Below are positions 34,985-43,110 of a DNA stretch of 56,824 nucleotides, piece after piece (position 1 is the first letter of the stretch; each line of letters opens with the position of its first letter). Position numbers and translations under genes: made by a program. Source of the stretch: Gracilibacteraceae bacterium (GTDB lineage: Bacteria > Bacillota > Desulfitobacteriia > Desulfitobacteriales > Syntrophobotulaceae); assembly GCA_031266805.1 (NCBI GenBank), contig JAISAH010000023.1, positions 1 through 56,824 of the forward strand, in the 5' to 3' direction. The notes under the pieces were generated by a model. The model saw nothing but the letters and a program-made list of their open reading frames with translations. It made no database searches and was not told where the DNA came from.

Positions 34985-35060
34985 ATTTTTCGACAGCCCC
35001 GGGTGCAGTTATGAATCGTAGGTCACGGCCGGCGTTTGTCGAATAAAATCGAAAAAAGTA

Positions 35061-35089
35061 TTGACATTTAAAGGCGGTGACGATATAAT
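35061..35089 (+). promoter_or_regulatory. Perfect consensus sigma-A promoter of the propionate operon
   Basis: TTGACA (35061-35066), a 17-base spacer and TATAAT (35084-35089), 41 bases before the CoA-transferase start at 35131. It is divergent from the promoter at 34956-34984. A 7-bp inverted repeat, TTCGACA (34989-34995) and TGTCGAA (35037-35043), lies between the two and may bind a shared regulator. Confidence 0.85.
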
Positions 35090-35130
35090 ACAGACAATTT
35101 AATAAATTAATACGGAGAGGTGTGGTCGCT

Positions 35131-36609
35131 GTGCCGAGAATTCCGACTGGCCTGCAAAGCAGGGTGATGTCCGCCGAAAAGGCGGGGCAGCTTATTACAT
35201 CGGGGATGACATTGGGGATGAGCGGATTTACGCTGGTGGGTTATCCGAAGGCTCTCCCGGAAGCCTTAGTCGCCTCCGGACACGCGAAGGATCTGACGGT
35301 ATGTACCGGCGCGTCCGTGGGCGACGATATGGACGGCGTCATGGCAAAAGCGGGTATCATCAAGCGGCGTTACTCCTATCAGTCCAACAAGAGTATGCGC
35401 ACGCTAATCAACGAAGGATCCATCGGTTACATCGATATGCACCTCTCCCATGTTCCTACGTTTGTCAACCGGCGGATGGGCGGGATCCATATCGACGCGG
35501 CGATCATCGAATGCGCCGCCGTCACGGAGGAAGGTCTCATCCCCGCGGCGTCGATGGGGGCCTCGGACGCTTTTGTCCGCATGGCGGATAAAGTGATCAT
35601 CGAGCTGAATGAAACAATCCCGCTGGATATTATCGGGATGCACGACGTCTTTGACATAGGCGTGCCGCCCAACGCCAGGCCGATCCCCATCACGCACCCG
35701 CTCGACCGGGTCGGCGTGAATTTTATCCCCTGCCCGCCGGAGAAAATAGCCGCCATTGTGGTGACACAGCTGCCGGATAAATCGCCCGCTTTTGCCGAGC
35801 CCACCGAGGTCTCGCGCGTCATCGGCCGGCATATCATCAAGTTTCTCCAGAGTGAAGTGGCCGCCGGCCGTATGCCGGAAAACCTCCTGCCCCTCCAGTC
35901 GGGCGTGGGCTCCGTCGCCAACGCCGTGCTGCAGGCTTTCGCGGACAGCGGTTTCCGGGATCTGACCATGTATACGGAGACCTTTCAGGATTCCGCGCTG
36001 GAACTGCTGGATCAGGGGATCATCCTCGGCGCCACCACCTGCGCCGTGTCCTTCAGCGCGAATCTGCAGAAACATTTTTACGACAATCTCGCCGCCTATC
36101 GCGAAAAACTGATCCTGCGCTCACAGGAGCTGTCGAACAGCCCGGAACTCATCCGGCGGCTGGGCTTGGTCTCCATGAACACCCCTATAGAAGTGGATAT
36201 CTACGGCAACGTCAATTCCACCCATATCGCGGGTTCCACCGTGATGAACGGCATAGGCGGCTCCGGCGATTTCACCCGCAACGCCTCGCTCAACATCTTC
36301 GCGACGGAGTCGGTCGGCAAAGCCGGTGCTATCTCCTGCGTCGTTCCCATGGTCTCGCATGTGGACCACACGGAACACGACACGCAGATCATAGTGACCG
36401 AGCAGGGCGTGGCCGATTTGCGCTGGAAAACCCCGCGGGAACGGGCGGAACTGCTGATCGAAAAATGCGCGCACCCGGATTACCGGCCGATGCTGCGCGA
36501 TTATGTCACGCAGGCGGCGAAAACGGCCAAAGGCCAGCATACGCCTCATGACCTCTCTCAGGCCCTGTCCTGGCACCAGCGTTTTCTGGCGACAGGCAGC
36601 ATGAAATAA
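35131..36609 (+). CDS. Acetyl-CoA hydrolase/transferase family CoA-transferase (succinyl-CoA:propionate/acetate type)
   Basis: A 492-residue cytosolic enzyme of the Cat1/ScpC/AarC family, which moves CoA between succinate and propionate or acetate. The N terminus has SAEKAGQLITSGMTLGMSGFTLVGYPKALPE. The YTETFQDSALEL segment (Glu283) is where the family's catalytic Glu is expected, and the end has VPMVSHVDHTEHD and IIVTEQGVADLR. GTG 35131 is chosen because GGAGAGG lies ten bases before it; GTG 35122 is too close. It opens the propionate operon. In that context it most likely makes succinyl-CoA from succinate and propionyl-CoA, releasing propionate and closing the cycle without ATP cost. Confidence 0.9.
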   Translation: MPRIPTGLQSRVMSAEKAGQLITSGMTLGMSGFTLVGYPKALPEALVASGHAKDLTVCTGASVGDDMDGVMAKAGIIKRRYSYQSNKSMRTLINEGSIGYIDMHLSHVPTFVNRRMGGIHIDAAIIECAAVTEEGLIPAASMGASDAFVRMADKVIIELNETIPLDIIGMHDVFDIGVPPNARPIPITHPLDRVGVNFIPCPPEKIAAIVVTQLPDKSPAFAEPTEVSRVIGRHIIKFLQSEVAAGRMPENLLPLQSGVGSVANAVLQAFADSGFRDLTMYTETFQDSALELLDQGIILGATTCAVSFSANLQKHFYDNLAAYREKLILRSQELSNSPELIRRLGLVSMNTPIEVDIYGNVNSTHIAGSTVMNGIGGSGDFTRNASLNIFATESVGKAGAISCVVPMVSHVDHTEHDTQIIVTEQGVADLRWKTPRERAELLIEKCAHPDYRPMLRDYVTQAAKTAKGQHTPHDLSQALSWHQRFLATGSMK

Positions 36610-36643
36610 CGGACTGCCGCACGAGCTGCGAGGTGATCGATCC

Positions 36644-37453
36644 ATGCGGGTGCGTCAATATATCCCGGCCGAGTTAGAGCGGCGGCTGCGCGGCCCCGCT
36701 TCTGTTTGTCGCTGTCGTCACTATCCGGTCCTGGATTCGACAAATGACCGCCTGAAGGAAATGGCTGAGGCGGGGGCGCCGGAAGGGACGGTCGTTTTGG
36801 CGGACGCTCAGAGCCGGGGCCGGGGCTGCGGCGGGCGGGAGTTTTTCTCGCCGGCGGGGACGGGTCTTTATATGAGCGTCCTGCTGCGCTCCGTCCGGCC
36901 GCTGACGCTGGCGCCGCTCATAACCGTCGCGGCGGCGGTCGCCGTGTCTGAAGCGATCGAGGAAGTCTGCGCCGCCGAGACGCGGATCAAATGGGTCAAC
37001 GACATTTTTCGCGGCGATAAGAAAATTTGCGGTATCCTGACGGAAAGCGCCTTATACCATGAAACGGCGGAGGCGGATCACGTCGTCTTGGGCATAGGCG
37101 TCAATCTTTATCCTCCGCCCGGGGGCTTTCCCGCCGAGCTGCGCGAGACGGCCGGCTGTTTGTATGAGGGGGAGCCGGGCGAGATGGGAGAAAGCGGGCG
37201 CGGCCCTCTGGCGGCCGGGATCCTGAACCGGTTTTTTGTTTATTTGGCCGATCTGGCGGGGAGACCGTTCATGGCGGAATACCGGCGCCGTTCCAATATT
37301 TTGGGACAGAGCGTCGTATGCCGGGAGGGCGGCGTCTCTTACGCGGCGCGGGCCCTCGCCATCGACGAGGACGGGGGATTGGTCGTCGGTCTGGAGGACG
37401 GGAGCCGCAAAGTCCTCGTCTCCGGCGAGACGCGGATCCGGCTGGCCGGGTAG
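36644..37453 (+). CDS. birA: Biotin-[acyl-CoA-carboxylase] ligase without HTH domain
   Basis: A 269-residue ligase that activates biotin as biotinyl-AMP and attaches it to a Lys of a carrier protein. The catalytic motif GRGCGGREFFSPAGTGLYMSV is near residues 59-79, and the biotin/ATP-binding KWVNDIFRGDKKICGIL near 119-135. The C-terminal domain (about 220-268) is the small SH3-like lobe. There is no N-terminal helix-turn-helix, so it is a class I enzyme and not a repressor. The carrier is very probably the biotin protein at the end of the same operon (Lys35 of the 69-residue product). The start is ATG 36644 behind GAGGTG. Confidence 0.9.
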   Translation: MRVRQYIPAELERRLRGPASVCRCRHYPVLDSTNDRLKEMAEAGAPEGTVVLADAQSRGRGCGGREFFSPAGTGLYMSVLLRSVRPLTLAPLITVAAAVAVSEAIEEVCAAETRIKWVNDIFRGDKKICGILTESALYHETAEADHVVLGIGVNLYPPPGGFPAELRETAGCLYEGEPGEMGESGRGPLAAGILNRFFVYLADLAGRPFMAEYRRRSNILGQSVVCREGGVSYAARALAIDEDGGLVVGLEDGSRKVLVSGETRIRLAG

Positions 37454-37503
37454 AGCGGCTTTTTTGGTAATTTATGGGATTTAAATGCGAAAGGTGGGGA
37501 AAT

Positions 37504-38034
37504 ATGGCCGGTCTCCTGCATGTCTATATCGGTTACGGCAAAGGTAAGAGCACGGCGGCTCTGGGTCTCCTGCTCCGCTCCGCCGGACACGGAAACCGGG
37601 TGCTTTACGGGCAGTTCCTGAAATCCGGCCGCTCCGGGGAGTTGACCGCCCTGCCCAAACTGGGCGGCAGCGTGAAGATCTGGCAGCCCGCGGTCTATTT
37701 GCAAAAATTTTTCCGCAACCTCTCTCCGGAGGAGCAGGAAGAGATGACCCGCGCTCAGCGCGCCACGGTGGAGGAGATGGCGGCGGAGATGGAAGGCGGC
37801 GGCTATGATCTGGTGATCATGGACGAGGTGCTGGATCTCGCCGATCTCGGGATAGTGACGGAAGCGGAACTCATAAGCCTGGCCGACAGGCGCCCGGAGG
37901 GGACGGAACTCGTGTTCACCGGTCATAACGCCGGGCCGGACATCGTCGCCCTCGCGGATTATGTGACGGAGTTCAACGCCCGGAAACATCCCTATAATGA
38001 AGGAGTGCCCGCCCGCCGCGGCGTGGAATTCTGA
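37504..38034 (+). CDS. cobO: Corrinoid adenosyltransferase (CobA/BtuR family)
   Basis: A 176-residue ATP:co(I)rrinoid adenosyltransferase that makes adenosylcobalamin. The P-loop is GYGKGKSTAALGLLLRSAG (residues 10-28), the Walker B-like stretch LVIMDEVLDLADLG is near residue 100, and ELVFTGHNAGPDIV is the family's late motif. The usual TGNGKGKT loop is changed to IGYGKGKS here. ATG 37504 follows AGGTGGGG. Its position in the operon, before the B12-dependent mutase, indicates it supplies the cofactor for methylmalonyl-CoA mutase. About 170 bases without a recognised gene separate it from the next gene. Confidence 0.9.
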   Translation: MAGLLHVYIGYGKGKSTAALGLLLRSAGHGNRVLYGQFLKSGRSGELTALPKLGGSVKIWQPAVYLQKFFRNLSPEEQEEMTRAQRATVEEMAAEMEGGGYDLVIMDEVLDLADLGIVTEAELISLADRRPEGTELVFTGHNAGPDIVALADYVTEFNARKHPYNEGVPARRGVEF

Positions 38035-38201
38035 CAGATAAACCGGGATTTTCTGAAAGGAGGGGATCGGCGCCATTTGTTTTTGAGTTTTAGCGGCCGC
38101 GATCATTCAGGCGCGGGAAGGGAGGCGAAAGCAGGCGATTTTTAGGAATAACGGTTTTCTGAGCCGCTGGCGGTACAGACTATCAAAGGGAGGGAAAGCA
38201 T

Positions 38202-38816
38202 TTGGATAAAAAAAGTAATTTTTTGATTCGCCGGATTCATTCTTTATTGGCTATCATTCCCATAGGTATTTTTCTCTTATTTCACCTGTCGCTGAACAGC
38301 ACCGTGTTCTTCGGCGGCCGGCCCCTGTACGAGGCCGTGATCCATTTCATGAAAAACATGCCTCTGGTCTGGGTGCTGGAGCTGGTCATCATCTTCGTGC
38401 CCATACTGGTACACGCGATCTACGGGATCTGGATCGTCTACGTCGCCAAAAACAACGCCTTCAATTACAAATATGGAAATAACTGGGCATTTTATCTGCA
38501 GCGGATCACGGCGCTGATCACGGCTGTTTTTCTCGTTTTTCACGTTTATCTCCAGCGTTTCAGCGTGCATGAAGCCGAGGGCGTGATCGACGGCCTGACC
38601 GGCCTGCTGCAAAATCCGCTCTTTTTCATCCTGTACGCGATCGGCCTGCTGTCGGCGATCTTTCATTTCTGTAACGGCTTTTTCACTTTCCTCATCTCCT
38701 GGGGCATCACTATCGGCGACCATTCGCAGAAGATCTGCCGGTATATCTCCATGACGCTGTTCGTCGTTATCGGAGTATGGGGCGTCAGCATCCTGACGGT
38801 CATCGCCGGTTTCTGA
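38202..38816 (+). CDS. frdC: Succinate dehydrogenase/fumarate reductase cytochrome b subunit
   Basis: A 204-residue integral membrane protein with five predicted helices. It is the class B (Bacillus/Wolinella-like) single anchor that binds two hemes and passes electrons between the quinone pool and the iron-sulfur subunit. Five conserved-looking His are present: His13 (RRIHS), His28 (LFHLS), and those in VHAIYG, VFHVYL and IFHFCNG. The start is TTG 38202 behind AAAGGGAGGG. It lies 53 bases before frdA. In this anaerobic operon, fumarate reduction with menaquinol is the likely direction. Confidence 0.9.
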   Translation: MDKKSNFLIRRIHSLLAIIPIGIFLLFHLSLNSTVFFGGRPLYEAVIHFMKNMPLVWVLELVIIFVPILVHAIYGIWIVYVAKNNAFNYKYGNNWAFYLQRITALITAVFLVFHVYLQRFSVHEAEGVIDGLTGLLQNPLFFILYAIGLLSAIFHFCNGFFTFLISWGITIGDHSQKICRYISMTLFVVIGVWGVSILTVIAGF

Positions 38817-38869
38817 GCGGATGCGCCGGCGCGTGTTTTATAAGGTTAACATAGGGAGGGAAAAGCGAT

Positions 38870-40636
38870 TTGAGTAAACAAAAAATTATAGTCGTCGGCG
38901 GCGGTTTGGCCGGCCTGATGGCGACCATGCGAATAGCGGAAAAAGGCATGCCGGTCGATTTGCTGTCTTTGGTCCCGGTAAAAAGATCACACTCCGTTTG
39001 CGCTCAGGGCGGGATCAACGCCGCTTTGGACACCAAAGGCGAGACGGATTCGACGTGGGAACATTTTGACGATACCATTTACGGCGGGGACTTCCTGGCC
39101 AATCAGCCGCCAGTAAAAAGGATGTGCGACGCCGCGCCCGGCATCATCTACACGATGGACCGGATGGGCGTCATGTTTACGCGCACCGCCGAGGGACTGC
39201 TCGATCTGCGCAATTTTGGCGGGCAGAAAAACAAGCGCACCGCTTTCGCGGGCGCCACGACCGGCGCTCAACTGGAGTATTGCTGCGACGAGCAGGTGCG
39301 CAAGCACGAAGCGGCGGGTCTGGTCACCAAATATGAGGGCTGGGAATTCCTCTCCGTCGTCGTCGACGACGAAGGGATCTGCCGCGGCTGCATCGCCCAG
39401 AACCTCACGACTATGGAGATCCGCATTTTCAAAGGTGACGCCGTGATCCTGGCGACGGGCGGCGGCGGCATGATCTACGCCAAGAGTACTACCTCCACGA
39501 TTTGCACGGCCACGGCCGCTGGAAGTATTTTCCAACAGGGGGCCTATCTGGCCAATATGGAATTCATCCAGATCCACCCCACGGCCATGCTGGGCGACGA
39601 CAAGACCAGGCTCATGTCCGAGTCGGCCCGCGGCGAAGGCGGCCGGGTCTGGACCTACAAGGACGGCAAACCATGGTATTTCCTGGAAGAAATGTACCCG
39701 GCCTACGGCAACCTCGTGCCGCGTGACATCGCTTCCCGCGCCATCCACAAGGTCTGTGTGGACATGGGGCTGGGCATCGACGGCAAGAATCAGGTCTATC
39801 TGGATCTGTCCCACTTGCCCACCGACTTCCTGAACCGCCGTCTGGGCGGCATTATGGAGATCTACGAAAAATTCCACGGCGACGACCCGCGCAAAGTGGC
39901 GATGAAGATCTTCCCCGGCATCCACTATTTCATGGGCGGCATCCATGTGGACGAAAATCACCAGACATGCATCCCCGGCCTCTTTGCCGCCGGCGAATGT
40001 GACTATATGTACCACGGCGCCAACCGTCTCGGCGCTAACTCTCTGCTCTCCGCTCTCTACAGCGGCACGGTGTGCGGTCCCGCCGCCCTGAAATACGCCA
40101 AGGGCCTGAGCAAGACGGCGGAAGACGCGGACGAAAAAGCTTTCACCGCCGAACTGAAAAAACAGGAAGCTTTCGACGAGAAGATCAAGAAGATGAACGG
40201 CACGGAGAATCCCTATGTGCTGCATCAGGAACTCGGCGAAACGATGCGCGCCAACGTGGGCATCGTCCGCAACAACAAGGATCTGACCGCTAACGATCAG
40301 GCCATCCGGGAGATCAAGGAGCGCTGGGAAAAAATAAATATGGTGGACGGGCACGGTTTCAGCAACCAGACCATCTTTTTTGCCCGCGACCTGAAAAATA
40401 TGATCGAAGTGGCGCACGCCATCACCGTCGGAGCGCTGCGGCGGGACGAAAGCCGCGGCAGTCACTACAAGCCGGACTTCCCGGACCGCAACGACGAAAA
40501 ATTCCTGAAAACCTCCAAATCCCGCTGGACTCCGGACGGGCCGGAGATCGAATGGGAAGAAGTGGACATCTCTTTGATCAAACCGCGCAAACGTGTGTAC
40601 AACGTAGCGAAGGAGGTGTCGGCAAGTGGCAAATGA
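38870..40636 (+). CDS. frdA: Fumarate reductase/succinate dehydrogenase flavoprotein subunit
   Basis: A 588-residue catalytic subunit. The FAD fold starts VVGGGLAGLMATMRIAE (about 8-24). RSHSVCAQGGINAA at 39-52 includes His41, the expected site of covalent FAD attachment. IHPTAML and ESARGEGGRVWTY carry catalytic His and Arg residues, and HANRLGANSLLSALYSG-like sequence (YHGANRLGANSLL) is near 385. The sequence type matches the class B enzymes. TTG 38870 is chosen because GGGAGGGAAAAG lies upstream. It overlaps frdB by 11 bases, so the subunits are coupled. In the cell it reduces fumarate to succinate on the cytoplasmic face of the membrane. Confidence 0.93.
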   Translation: MSKQKIIVVGGGLAGLMATMRIAEKGMPVDLLSLVPVKRSHSVCAQGGINAALDTKGETDSTWEHFDDTIYGGDFLANQPPVKRMCDAAPGIIYTMDRMGVMFTRTAEGLLDLRNFGGQKNKRTAFAGATTGAQLEYCCDEQVRKHEAAGLVTKYEGWEFLSVVVDDEGICRGCIAQNLTTMEIRIFKGDAVILATGGGGMIYAKSTTSTICTATAAGSIFQQGAYLANMEFIQIHPTAMLGDDKTRLMSESARGEGGRVWTYKDGKPWYFLEEMYPAYGNLVPRDIASRAIHKVCVDMGLGIDGKNQVYLDLSHLPTDFLNRRLGGIMEIYEKFHGDDPRKVAMKIFPGIHYFMGGIHVDENHQTCIPGLFAAGECDYMYHGANRLGANSLLSALYSGTVCGPAALKYAKGLSKTAEDADEKAFTAELKKQEAFDEKIKKMNGTENPYVLHQELGETMRANVGIVRNNKDLTANDQAIREIKERWEKINMVDGHGFSNQTIFFARDLKNMIEVAHAITVGALRRDESRGSHYKPDFPDRNDEKFLKTSKSRWTPDGPEIEWEEVDISLIKPRKRVYNVAKEVSASGK

Positions 40637-41399
40637 TAACAAAGTGATCAATATTAAAGTTAAACGTCAGGACAAACCCGATTCGGCGCCGTATTGGGAA
40701 GAATTCAACATCCCCTACAAACCCAATATGAATGTCGTGTCCGTGCTGATGGAAGTGCGGAAAAACCCGGTGAACGTTCAGGGCAAAGCCGTGAATCCCG
40801 TGGTCTGGGAGTGCAACTGCCTGGAGGAAGTGTGCGGCGCCTGCACCATGCTGATCAACGGCGTGCCGCGCCAGGCCTGCGCCGCCCTGATCGACAAGAT
40901 CTACGAGCAGACCGGTTTTGGCAAACAGATCGTCTTGGCGCCGCTGACCAAGTTCCCCATCGTCCGCGACCTGACGATCGACCGGGCCCGGATGTTTGAA
41001 AATCTGAAACGCGTCAAGGCCTGGGTGCCCGTGGACGGCAGTTGGGCGATCGCCCGCGGACCGAGATTCGCGGACAGAGATCAGCGCTGGGCCTATATCA
41101 TCTCCCGCTGCATGACCTGCGGCTGCTGCCAGGAGGCCTGCCCCAACGTCAGCGGCAAATCCAAATTCATCGGCCCTTCGCATATAGCGCAGGTGCGCCT
41201 TTTCAATACGCATCCCATCGGCGAGATGAACAAAGAGGAGCGGCTGGACGCCCTGATGCTGGAGGGCGGGATCCAGGAATGCGGCAACGCGCAGAACTGC
41301 CGCAAGGTCTGCCCCAAAGAGATACCGCTGACCAACCATATCGCTTTTATGAACAAAGAAACGTTCAAATACGCGGTGCGCAAATGGCGGACCAAATAA
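40626..41399 (+). CDS. frdB: Fumarate reductase/succinate dehydrogenase iron-sulfur subunit
   Basis: A 257-residue electron-transfer subunit. The plant-type [2Fe-2S] cluster is bound by CNCLEEVCGAC and a later Cys (about 60-83). The second domain has CMTCGCCQEAC (about 162-172) and CRKVCPKE (about 222) for the [4Fe-4S] and [3Fe-4S] clusters. GTG 40626 has AAGGAGGTG as SD and overlaps frdA. It links the cytochrome b hemes to the flavin. A short interval of about 55 bases to fumarase contains a fragment resembling widespread CATTGCGAGGAGCGAA repeats. Confidence 0.92.
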   Translation: MANDNKVINIKVKRQDKPDSAPYWEEFNIPYKPNMNVVSVLMEVRKNPVNVQGKAVNPVVWECNCLEEVCGACTMLINGVPRQACAALIDKIYEQTGFGKQIVLAPLTKFPIVRDLTIDRARMFENLKRVKAWVPVDGSWAIARGPRFADRDQRWAYIISRCMTCGCCQEACPNVSGKSKFIGPSHIAQVRLFNTHPIGEMNKEERLDALMLEGGIQECGNAQNCRKVCPKEIPLTNHIAFMNKETFKYAVRKWRTK

Positions 41400-41454
41400 T
41401 CCATTCAGACGTCATTGCGAGGAGCGAATAATATCAGGCAGGGAGGCGAAGCAA

Positions 41455-42294
41455 ACGAAAACCATCGAATATCAAACGATCGTCAGCGAAGTGGCGCGGC
41501 TGTGCATGGAGGGGAATTACTACCTCGGCGAAGACGTGGTCTGCGCTTTCAAAAAAGGCCTGGCGGAGGAGGTTTCTCCCACCGGGCAGGATGTTTTCAA
41601 ACAGCTTCTGGAGAACGCGCAGATCGCCGCCGAGGAGCAGGCGCCCATGTGTCAGGACTGCGGCGTGGCCGTCGTTTTCCTGGAAGTCGGTCAGGACGCG
41701 AAGGTCACGGGCGGACTGATCAGGGACGCCGTCACGGAAGGCGTGATCAAAGGCTATGCCGACGGCTATTTGCGCAAATCCATGTGCGACCCCCTTACGA
41801 GAGCCAATACCGGGAATAACGCCCCGCCGATCATCCACACCGAACTGGTGGCCGGCGATTCGCTGAAGATCACCGTGGCGCCGAAGGGCGGCGGCAGTGA
41901 GAATATGAGCGCGGTGGCGATGCTGCCGCCTTCCGCCGGACTGCCGGGCCTGAAAAACGTCGTCATCGAGCGGGTGCGGCAGGCCGGGCCTAATCCCTGT
42001 CCGCCCATCGTGGTGGGCGTGGGCGTCGGCGGTAATTTTGAATACTCGGCCATCCTGGCCAAGAAAGCCCTGCTCCGCGAAGTGGGCGAACCCAGCCCGA
42101 TACCGGAGATGGCGGCTTTGGAAGCGGAACTGCTGGACGATATCAACAAACTGGGCATCGGCCCCGCCGGGCTGGGGGGCAAAATCACCGCTCTGGGCGT
42201 CGCCATTGAGTATCACCCCTGTCATATCGCCAGTTTCCCCGTGGCGGTGAACATCAATTGCCACGCCGCGCGGCATAAATCAGTGGTTCTGTAG
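41455..42294 (+). CDS. fumA: Fumarate hydratase class I, alpha subunit
   Basis: A 279-residue iron-sulfur hydratase subunit that interconverts malate and fumarate. Conserved Cys are in MCQDCGVAVVF (about residues 65-75) and GPNPCPPIVVGVGVGG. The conserved N terminus should read as TKTIEYQTIVSEVARLCMEGNYYL, but the codon at the expected start is ACG (41455). GGGAGG lies eight bases before it, at ideal spacing. The first canonical start, GTG 41491, has no SD and would remove 12 residues that look genuine. The gene is followed after 11 bases by the beta subunit. It supplies fumarate for the reductase encoded just upstream. Confidence 0.85.
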   Translation, partial: TKTIEYQTIVSEVARLCMEGNYYLGEDVVCAFKKGLAEEVSPTGQDVFKQLLENAQIAAEEQAPMCQDCGVAVVFLEVGQDAKVTGGLIRDAVTEGVIKGYADGYLRKSMCDPLTRANTGNNAPPIIHTELVAGDSLKITVAPKGGGSENMSAVAMLPPSAGLPGLKNVVIERVRQAGPNPCPPIVVGVGVGGNFEYSAILAKKALLREVGEPSPIPEMAALEAELLDDINKLGIGPAGLGGKITALGVAIEYHPCHIASFPVAVNINCHAARHKSVVL

Positions 42295-42305
42295 GAGGTT
42301 ATGAA

Positions 42306-42866
42306 ATGGCGGAGAAATATTTGACCACCCCTCTCAGCGACGCGGATCTGGAATCTCTGGCGATAGGCGATCTGGTCTATCTGAGCGGAGTGATATATAC
42401 GGGGCGCGACGCGGCGCACAAACGGCTCGTGGATCTGCTCAAGGCGGGAGAACCGCTGCCGATGGATCTCCGGGGCCAGGTGATATACTATGTCGGGCCG
42501 GCGCCCGCCAAACCGGGCAAACCGATCGGGTCGGCCGGGCCGACCACCAGTTACCGCATGGACGCCTACGCGCCGGCTTTGATTGCCGAGACAGGCCTCA
42601 AGGGGATGATCGGCAAAGGCAAGCGGAACGACGACGTCAAACAGGCGATCAAGGAGCATAAAGCCGTTTATTTCGGCTCTACCGGCGGCGCGGCCGCGCT
42701 GACCGCCAGATGTATCAAGACGGCGGAAGTCATTGCCTATCCCGATCTGGGACCGGAAGCGATCAGAAAGCTGACGGTGGAAAATATGCCGGTGACGGTG
42801 ATCAATGACGTTCACGGCGGCGACCTCTATATCGAGGGCGTCAAGAAGTATAATACGGAGTCGTGA
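42306..42866 (+). CDS. fumB: Fumarate hydratase class I, beta subunit
   Basis: A 186-residue partner of the alpha subunit; the split class I fumarase is typical of anaerobes and archaea. Landmarks are DLVYLSGVIYTGRDAAHKRL, AGPTTSYRMDAYAP (about 78-91), MIGKGKRN and YFGSTGGAAALTARCI. The end DLYIEGVKKYNTES is typical. The SD is GGAGG, and spacing to the alpha gene is short, so both are made together. A palindromic element lies 54 bases after its stop and splits the operon from the mutase genes. Confidence 0.92.
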   Translation: MAEKYLTTPLSDADLESLAIGDLVYLSGVIYTGRDAAHKRLVDLLKAGEPLPMDLRGQVIYYVGPAPAKPGKPIGSAGPTTSYRMDAYAPALIAETGLKGMIGKGKRNDDVKQAIKEHKAVYFGSTGGAAALTARCIKTAEVIAYPDLGPEAIRKLTVENMPVTVINDVHGGDLYIEGVKKYNTES

Positions 42867-42919
42867 GAAACCATGCCGTCTGATCAGAGGAAGCGCTGAT
42901 AGGTTTTAAAATCAGCGCT

Positions 42920-43081
42920 GGACACTTCTAAATACTCAGAATCGATGCCTCCGCCAGCAATTTTCCCGTCAGGCTAGGCGGAGGAAGGAGGCATACCCGT
43001 TGTGGTATGGAGACTGACGACAACGACGCCTGACGGGAAAAGGGCGGCGGAGGCGCGATGAATGAGTGTTTAGAGGTGTCC
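42920..43081 (+). repeat. Palindromic ~160-bp element, copy 3
   Basis: Starts GGACACTTCTAAATACTC and ends TGAGTGTTTAGAGGTGTCC, with the same inner blocks as the other copies. It sits inside the propionate operon between fumarase and mutase, so it would be transcribed and could fold into a long hairpin in the mRNA. Confidence 0.85.
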
Positions 43082-43110
43082 ACAACAGTAAATGATGGAG
43101 AGTGAATCAA

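Noticed and set aside
38987-40651. A 554-codon minus-strand frame opposite frdA (and a similar one at 42928-44520 opposite the mutase)
   Set aside because: Both are antisense to strongly conserved enzymes and show no protein motifs.
37454-43110. Search for a cobalamin riboswitch before the adenosyltransferase or mutase genes
   Set aside because: No B12-box-like stretch or long structured leader was seen; the genes are inside the operon.
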